From contig CATPAX010000280.1 of assembly GCA_955652215.1 (NCBI GenBank), forward strand, positions 1 through 10,418: DNA of 10,418 bases, in the 5' to 3' direction. Positions within the stretch are counted from its first letter, which is position 1; each line of letters opens with the position of its first letter. Shown one piece after another: positions 1 through 4,526 of the stretch. The notes under the pieces are model-generated. The model made no database searches, had not been told where the DNA came from, and saw nothing but the letters and a program-made list of their open reading frames with translations. Source of the DNA: an uncultured Solirubrobacteraceae bacterium (GTDB lineage: Bacteria > Actinomycetota > Thermoleophilia > Solirubrobacterales > Solirubrobacteraceae). The position numbers were made by a program, and so were the translations under genes.

Positions 1-318
1 AGCGACCTCCTCCAGTGAGGCGCCGGCCAGGCGTCGGGCGTACTCGGCGTGGCGGCTCCCTGAGAACAGAGGGTGCGAATGGCATTCGATTAGACCTGGA
101 AGCACCGTCATTCCCGATAGGTCGAGCGTTGGGACGTCGTCGCGCCGCTCGCTCAAGACCTCATCGGTCCCGCCGGCGGCGGCGATCAATCCATCGCGAA
201 TCGCCACCGCGCCATCCTGCACCAGGTCCAGTTCTCTCTGACCGGCGCCCCGCCGAGCGCGGCCATCGTCGGTGATCCGGGCGAGCTGCGCGGCGTGGAC
301 CAGGTTCAGGTTGCTCAC
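1..318 (-). CDS. HutI-like imidazolonepropionase (amidohydrolase), N-terminal 106 residues, cut by the window edge
   Basis: Family enzymes use a metal-activated water to open the ring of 4-imidazolone-5-propionate, giving N-formimino-L-glutamate, in the cytoplasm. The sequence shows the N-terminal beta-sandwich and entry to the barrel: LDLSGMTVLPGLIECHSHP carries the HxH metal pair at residues 80 and 82, followed by FSGSR (Arg89) and RLAGAS. Spacing matches Bacillus subtilis HutI as I remember it, including His80, His82 and Arg89. One difference is notable: family proteins usually read GxSY after this point (Tyr102), but here it is GASL (Leu102). Translation starts at GTG 318-316, overlapping the TGA of the upstream hydroxylase gene by 4 nt (GTGA), so coupling is likely; I see no strong ribosome site. 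Seen: amidohydrolase N terminus with HutI spacing. Inferred: the substrate may be a shorter imidazolone such as imidazolone acetate. The C-terminal three quarters are not visible. I give no symbol because the pathway is uncertain. Confidence 0.85.
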   Translation of the reverse strand, partial: MSNLNLVHAAQLARITDDGRARRGAGQRELDLVQDGAVAIRDGLIAAAGGTDEVLSERRDDVPTLDLSGMTVLPGLIECHSHPLFSGSRHAEYARRLAGASLEEVA

Positions 319-1802
319 GGGCGCCCGGCCGGCGACACGACCCCCGGCGCACTGCCCCCGTCCAGCGAGCCCCGCAGACCGGCGTATCGGCGCACCAAGT
401 CAGCGGGCCCGTCGAAGTCGTAGTTGTTATAGACCGCAAGCAGGTGGGCGAACGGCGGCGACTGGGCGAACATCTGGAATGTGAGCCGGTGGCCGGCGTA
501 GTCGGAGTTCATGAGATCGCGCGCGAACGCGAACAGCCGCCTGCGATCCTCGGCGTCGATGTCGCCGACCGCCAGATACTTGTTCAGCCAGCGTCCGGTC
601 TCTGGGTCCTGGAAGGACGCGGCGTCTGGCGTGACGCACAGCTGGCCGCCGCACAGGTCGCGTGCGAGGTGAATCATCGCCGGCAACTGCGAGCAAGCAA
701 ACACGCGGCCCGTGTACAGGAGCGCCGGGCTCGGCATCAGCAGACCAGCCGGGCTTACTTCTGCCAGCTCGATCGCAGCGGTCAGGTGAGCGTTGATGCC
801 CTCTCGGTAGCACCCCAGCTCCGCCAGCTTCTCGCGCACCCCCTGATGCATCTTGACCCCGGTCTGAGTTGCATTCGTGTACGCCACGCCGACCAGCAGG
901 TCGGCGAAGCGCAGGTGACGTTGAACGAACGGAAACATGCTGTAGCGGTGGAGCGTCGCGCGAATGAACGCCGCCGCTCGCGTGTGGCGGTAGAAGAACA
1001 CGTTCTCCCACGGGATCTCCACATCGTCGAACACGATCATCGTGTCGATCTCGTCGAACCTGTTCGCCATCGGATAGTCGGCGTCCGAGCCGCGACCACC
1101 GAGGGAGGAGCGGCAGATGTGCTTGATGCCCGGCGCGGCCATATCCGCGACGAACCCGACGGCGTAGTCGGAGAGCTCTGCATCGCCCCAGTCGCCAATC
1201 GTCGGCTTCACGAACGCTTGATTGGCGTAGGCAGCGGCCGTCTCGAACTTGGCGCCGCGAACGACGATCCCCTGGCTTGTCTCAGACACGACATGCAGGA
1301 GCACGTCGGGATCTTGATCCTGCGGGTGCCTGGCACGGTCGCCCTTCGGGTCGGTGTTGGCCGACACGTGGAACGGATCAGCGAGCGCTGCATGGCGTAC
1401 GTGGTCGCGGATGTGCTCGGAGAAGGCCGGGTTGATCTCGTTGAGAACCTCCTGCCCGTCGTAAAGCGACCACATCTCGCCGACCGTCTCATCGCCGACT
1501 CGGGTGACGATCCCGCCGAGATCGTCGAACACCGCGTCGACCGCGGCGCGCTTGTCGTGCCAGTCCAGCTTGCTCAGCGGCAGCTTGGAGCCGACGGGAC
1601 AGCGCTCGCCCGTCTCCTCGTTTACATAGGACATCAGCTCCCGCGTCGAATCCTCGTGGGCCAGGTCATAGATCCGCGCCCTTACATCGACGATCGGCCT
1701 GAACGAAGGGTGGCTCGGAAGATCCTCGACCTTCTGCCCGTCGATCCACACCTCGCGTCCGTCGCGCAGCGAGTCCCGGTACTGATCGCCGGTTCTGATC
1801 AT
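315..1802 (-). CDS. HpaB-family FADH2-dependent monooxygenase, oxygenase component (4-hydroxyphenylacetate 3-hydroxylase-like)
   Basis: The 495-residue protein has the length and fold signatures of the oxygenase half of two-component flavin monooxygenases, which use reduced flavin from a separate reductase to hydroxylate an aromatic ring. Visible blocks are GDQYRDSLRDGREVWIDG (5-22), typical of the N terminus; HVSANTDPKGDR (145-156); GIVVRGAKFETAA (178-190); DYPMANRFDEID (242-253); and IPWENVFFYR (263-272), all in HpaB order. The relative 4-hydroxybutyryl-CoA dehydratase keeps an iron-sulfur Cys seven residues after a His-Arg pair. Here His285-Arg286 is present but that position is Phe292, which argues for a monooxygenase. 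The gene begins 7 nt after the aminotransferase stop, with an AGGTGG ribosome site inside the end of that gene, and overlaps the HutI-like gene downstream. No HpaC-type reductase is in the window. The substrate is not readable from sequence. Neighbours suggest an imidazole acid; a phenol is the conservative alternative. Confidence 0.88.
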   Translation of the reverse strand: MIRTGDQYRDSLRDGREVWIDGQKVEDLPSHPSFRPIVDVRARIYDLAHEDSTRELMSYVNEETGERCPVGSKLPLSKLDWHDKRAAVDAVFDDLGGIVTRVGDETVGEMWSLYDGQEVLNEINPAFSEHIRDHVRHAALADPFHVSANTDPKGDRARHPQDQDPDVLLHVVSETSQGIVVRGAKFETAAAYANQAFVKPTIGDWGDAELSDYAVGFVADMAAPGIKHICRSSLGGRGSDADYPMANRFDEIDTMIVFDDVEIPWENVFFYRHTRAAAFIRATLHRYSMFPFVQRHLRFADLLVGVAYTNATQTGVKMHQGVREKLAELGCYREGINAHLTAAIELAEVSPAGLLMPSPALLYTGRVFACSQLPAMIHLARDLCGGQLCVTPDAASFQDPETGRWLNKYLAVGDIDAEDRRRLFAFARDLMNSDYAGHRLTFQMFAQSPPFAHLLAVYNNYDFDGPADLVRRYAGLRGSLDGGSAPGVVSPAGRP

Positions 1803-1809
1803 GGCGCTG

Positions 1810-3165
1810 TCAGACCACCTCGCCGGTGGGCCTCACGCGCGGGAGTACCGCGGCGAGCGCGTCGGCGATCTCGTCAGCCTCCTCTCGGCTCAGGACCAGC
1901 GGCGGCGAGAGCACGATCGAATGGCCGCAGGCCCGGACGATCACGCCGGTCTCGTGCCGCAGGATCACGGGCAGCGGAACCGACGGTGCGGGCAGCGGCT
2001 CCCGGGTGCTTCGGTCCGCCACCAGCTCGATCCCGAACATCATTCCGATCCCACGGACCTCGCCCACGACCTCGATCTGCTCGAGCTCTCGAAGCCGGTC
2101 GAGCAGGTAGGCGCCGGTCCGCTTCGCCGCGCCGAGCAGGTCCTCGCGCTCGATGATCTCCAGGTTGGCCAGGCCAACGGCGCAAGCGGCCGGATGCCCG
2201 TTATAGGTGTATCCATGGGGGAAGCCGTCATCCGAGGCGAGCGTGTCGGCCACCTGATCGGAGACCAGGTTCGCCCCGAGCTGGATGTATCCGCTCGAGA
2301 TGCCCTTCGCGGTCACGATGATGTCGGCATCGACCCCGAAGTGCTGCGCCGCGAACCATTCGCCGACGCGGCCGTAGGCTGTCACGACCTCGTCGAGAAT
2401 CAGCAGGATCCCGTGGCGGCCCAGGACCTCCTGGACGCGGGACCAGTAGTCGGCGGGCGGAACGAGCATGCCGCCGACCCCCATCACCGGCTCACCGATC
2501 AGCGCGGCGATCTTGCTGGCGCCGAGATGCTCGATCGTCTCCTCGAGCTCGTTGATCAGGAAGTCCGTCGGGTCTCGGCCCTCGAACAGCTCGGAGCGGT
2601 ACGGCCACGGCGGCGTCAGGTGATGAATGTTCGGAAGCAGCGGTCCGAAGCCGGTGCGGTACGCCTCGAATCCCGTCGCCGAGCCGCCGCCATAGGCGGC
2701 GCCGTGGTAGGCGCTGCGGCGAGACAGGATCCAGTTGCGCTCGGGCTGCCCGCGGCGGTGGAAATACAGGCGCGCCATCTTGATCGCCGTGTCGTCGCCT
2801 TCGGAGCCTCCGCTCGTGAAGTAGACCCGGCCGATCACGCTCGGAGCGAGCGCCACCAGGCGCTCGGCGAGTCGGATCGCGGGTTCGTTGCTGAACTCCC
2901 CGAAGCTCGTGAAGTACTCGAGCTTGCGCATCTGCGCAGCGGCGACATCGGCAAGCTCTGCCCGGCCGTGGCCGATCTGTGCCAGCCAGAGCCCGCCGGT
3001 CGCGTCCAGGTAGCGTCGGCCCGTGGTGTCAGTCAGCCGGCAGCCCTCTCCGGAGACCATCACGACACGCTCGCCGACGTCATCGCCCAGGTACGGGTGC
3101 AGCACGTACCTCTGATCGCGCGCGGCTAGATCTGTGCCCGCCGGGGCCATGTCGGTCGCGGTCAT
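1810..3165 (-). CDS. PLP-dependent class III (omega) aminotransferase
   Basis: The enzyme should transfer an amino group between a primary amine or omega-amino acid and a keto acid such as pyruvate, using pyridoxal phosphate in the cytoplasm. The 451-residue protein has the normal length and motif order: YLDATGGLW (52-60), FTSGGSEGDDTAIKM (116-130) in the cofactor phosphate loop, SAYHGA (151-156) whose Tyr stacks on the ring, LILDEVVTAYGR (255-266) with Asp258 for the pyridine nitrogen, VTAKGISSGYIQLGA (284-298) with Schiff-base Lys287, and HGYTYNGHP (317-325). The open frame extends to 3357, but ATG 3165 was chosen because GGGAGA lies 6 nt upstream and the extra N terminus looks non-coding. 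It is the first gene of a minus-strand operon with an HpaB-type hydroxylase and a HutI-like hydrolase. It is read divergently from a sulfotransferase gene across 154 nt. Family is certain. Substrate is inferred; histamine is one candidate, beta-alanine, taurine or putrescine others. Confidence 0.93.
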   Translation of the reverse strand: MTATDMAPAGTDLAARDQRYVLHPYLGDDVGERVVMVSGEGCRLTDTTGRRYLDATGGLWLAQIGHGRAELADVAAAQMRKLEYFTSFGEFSNEPAIRLAERLVALAPSVIGRVYFTSGGSEGDDTAIKMARLYFHRRGQPERNWILSRRSAYHGAAYGGGSATGFEAYRTGFGPLLPNIHHLTPPWPYRSELFEGRDPTDFLINELEETIEHLGASKIAALIGEPVMGVGGMLVPPADYWSRVQEVLGRHGILLILDEVVTAYGRVGEWFAAQHFGVDADIIVTAKGISSGYIQLGANLVSDQVADTLASDDGFPHGYTYNGHPAACAVGLANLEIIEREDLLGAAKRTGAYLLDRLRELEQIEVVGEVRGIGMMFGIELVADRSTREPLPAPSVPLPVILRHETGVIVRACGHSIVLSPPLVLSREEADEIADALAAVLPRVRPTGEVV

Positions 3166-3282
3166 GCGCTGTCTCCCTTCGATCGGTGGCAGCCGGGAAG
3201 CTGTCCACCCATTCTGATGCACCGGCGTTAACAAGCGCAGCGCGTCGAGTCCGCCCGATCCGGCAAAATGGCTGGCGACTAG

Positions 3283-3295
3283 GTCCCGCCGGGAC
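3283..3295. promoter_or_regulatory. Short inverted repeat in the divergent aminotransferase/sulfotransferase intergenic region
   Basis: GTCCC-GCC-GGGAC is a perfect 5-bp inverted repeat with a 3-nt centre, about 25 nt before the sulfotransferase ATG. The 154-nt gap (3166-3319) between two divergent genes must hold both promoters, and this is the cleanest dyad in it. I could not find convincing -35/-10 pairs for either direction. A perfect 5-bp dyad can arise by chance in GC-rich DNA, so an operator role is only possible. Confidence 0.25.
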
Positions 3296-3306
3296 GAGCT
3301 GGGGTT

Positions 3307-3312
3307 AAGGAG
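3307..3312 (+). promoter_or_regulatory. Ribosome binding site of the sulfotransferase gene
   Basis: AAGGAG sits 7 nt before ATG 3320, a near-consensus Shine-Dalgarno sequence at ideal spacing. It fixes the sulfotransferase start and rules out internal alternatives. Confidence 0.8.
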
Positions 3313-3319
3313 CGAACGT

Positions 3320-4051
3320 ATGAAACTGATTGGAGCGGGACTCCCGCGCACAGGCACGCTGTCGCAGAAGGTTGCGCTCGAAATCCTCGGCGTCGGTCCG
3401 TGTTACCACATGGTCAACGTCCTGGCGGACCTCGACCTGGCGTCGCAATGGCGCCGGGCGCTCGATGGCGACGGCGACTGGCACGAGATCTTCGATGGCT
3501 TCGAATCAACCGTCGACTGGCCCGGTTCTTTCTTCTACCGCGAGTTGATCGACGTGTACCCCGGCGCCAAGGTCCTACTGAGCACACGCGAGGGCGAAGC
3601 GTGGGCGCGGAGCATGCGTGGGACGATCTGGGGCGTCCTCTACGGCGACATCCTGATTCGCCACCTGTCGGAGGCGAGAGCGATCGTCGATCCCAAATGG
3701 CGCGGCTACATCGAGATGATCAAGCAGATGTGGCAGCAGAGCGGGCTGATGGAAGGCGAGGACACGACCGCCGAGTGGATGATCAGCGCGATGGAGCGCT
3801 ACCACGAAGAGGTCCAAGCGACGGTACCTGCAGATCGACTGCTGGTGTGGTCGGTCAGCGACGGTTGGGAGCCCCTCTGCGAGTTCCTCGAGCTCCCCGT
3901 TCCGGACATGCCGTTCCCGCACCTCAACGACAGCAAGGAGTTCTCAGAGCGCCTGACCGACGGGGCCCTGATCACGCTCCAGGAGTGGCGCGCGCAGGAG
4001 GGGACTGAGGCCGTCGGCGCGGCGCCCGCGCCTCACGGGGACTCTCAGTAG
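3320..4051 (+). CDS. Sulfotransferase family protein (PAPS-type, small actinobacterial/eukaryote-like group)
   Basis: The 243-residue cytoplasmic protein matches the family that transfers sulfate from PAPS to a hydroxyl or amine acceptor. The N terminus has the 5'-phosphosulfate loop GAGLPRTGTLSQKVALE (5-21), followed by GPCYHM (26-31) as in close family members. KVLLSTREGEAWARSM (84-99) is the 3'-phosphate-binding strand-helix, with candidate ligands Arg90 and Ser98. DGWEPLCEFLELPVPDMPFP (181-200) then HLND (201-204) is the characteristic C-terminal block. AAGGAG 7 nt before ATG supports the start. It is divergent from the aminotransferase operon, and its TAG overlaps the end of the lipoprotein gene by 7 nt tail to tail. 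Many members are annotated only by family, and the acceptor is unknown. A second, PAPS-independent sulfotransferase domain lies just downstream at about 6140-7514, so this locus holds two chemically different sulfotransfer proteins. The last 15 or so residues are low complexity and probably disordered. Confidence 0.85.
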   Translation: MKLIGAGLPRTGTLSQKVALEILGVGPCYHMVNVLADLDLASQWRRALDGDGDWHEIFDGFESTVDWPGSFFYRELIDVYPGAKVLLSTREGEAWARSMRGTIWGVLYGDILIRHLSEARAIVDPKWRGYIEMIKQMWQQSGLMEGEDTTAEWMISAMERYHEEVQATVPADRLLVWSVSDGWEPLCEFLELPVPDMPFPHLNDSKEFSERLTDGALITLQEWRAQEGTEAVGAAPAPHGDSQ

Positions 4052-4434
4052 CACCCGCCGGGGCTGGTGCACCCACCACTCGGCTTCTTCTTGTGCTTCT
4101 TCGGCTTCGGTGGCGGTGCGGTGGGCTGAGCCTGCGTGGTGGTGGCCGGCGCAGGGGTCGTCGCTGGCGCAGCGGTCGTGGTTGGAGTCTGGGTGGTGAG
4201 CACCTGCGTGGTCGACGTCGTGCGGGCGCTGGTCGTAGATGCGGGCTTGTGGTGAGTCGCGGAAGCCTTCTTGTGCTTCGCGGGGCTCTTCTTCTTCGCC
4301 GGGGCGGTTGTGGTCGTCGAGGTGGTGCTGGTCAGCGCCACGGCAGTCGTGCTCGTGTGCGATACGACGGCTTGACTTCCGCAACCTGCTGCCACCACCG
4401 CTGCCGTCATGGCAGCTGCCAGCGCTCGTCTCAT
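4045..4434 (-). CDS. Small Thr/Lys/Pro-rich lipoprotein with a terminal Cys pair
   Basis: The 129-residue product is predicted to be secreted and lipid-anchored. MRRALAAAMTAAVVAAGC gives a basic start, hydrophobic stretch and lipobox A-A-G-C with acylated Cys18. The rest is low complexity: a Ser/Thr-rich stretch (26-43), a Lys/His-rich patch (47-63), a long Thr/Ala/Pro linker (67-108), a second Lys-rich patch (110-117), and the tail GGCTSPGGCY with Cys122 and Cys128. No catalytic domain is present. A role as an envelope spacer or polyanion-binding tether is only a guess. An AGGAG ribosome site lies 8 nt before ATG. Support for coding comes from the clean signal peptide, ribosome site and divergent fit with the transporter fusion (92-nt gap); the low complexity makes homology support weak. 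It converges on the sulfotransferase gene with a 7-nt overlap. Confidence 0.72.
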   Translation of the reverse strand: MRRALAAAMTAAVVAAGCGSQAVVSHTSTTAVALTSTTSTTTTAPAKKKSPAKHKKASATHHKPASTTSARTTSTTQVLTTQTPTTTAAPATTPAPATTTQAQPTAPPPKPKKHKKKPSGGCTSPGGCY

Positions 4435-4526
4435 CGACTGGGCTCCTGTAATTGCTCGCAGACTCTCGCGTCTCAGGTTACAAGACGTTCGGCGCGGTGC
4501 ACCCGAAGTCCTACCCCGGCACTACG

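Noticed and set aside
315..1802. Reading the HpaB-family gene as 4-hydroxybutyryl-CoA dehydratase
   Set aside because: The iron-sulfur Cys expected seven residues after the His-Arg pair is Phe292, so the cluster could not be assembled as in known dehydratases.
444..2156. 570-codon open frame on the plus strand opposite the HpaB-family gene, and 442 codons (1801-3129) opposite the aminotransferase
   Set aside because: Both lie antisense to strongly recognisable genes. Their products are Arg/Val/Ala-rich with no family motifs, which is the usual effect of high third-position GC.
4051..4070. GCACC...GGTGC hairpin as a terminator between the sulfotransferase and lipoprotein genes
   Set aside because: The stem is only 5 bp with a 10-nt loop, lacks a T run on either strand and lies within lipoprotein coding sequence.
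4452..4526. TTG 4452 as the start of the MFS-ASST gene
   Set aside because: It adds 25 residues with no resemblance to family N termini and has no ribosome site; ATG 4527 or GTG 4554 is more likely.
4435..4526. Promoters in the lipoprotein/transporter divergent gap
   Set aside because: TTGCTC and GTTACA-like hexamers occur, but spacing is poor and neither direction gives a convincing pair. Promoters must exist there, but I cannot place them.
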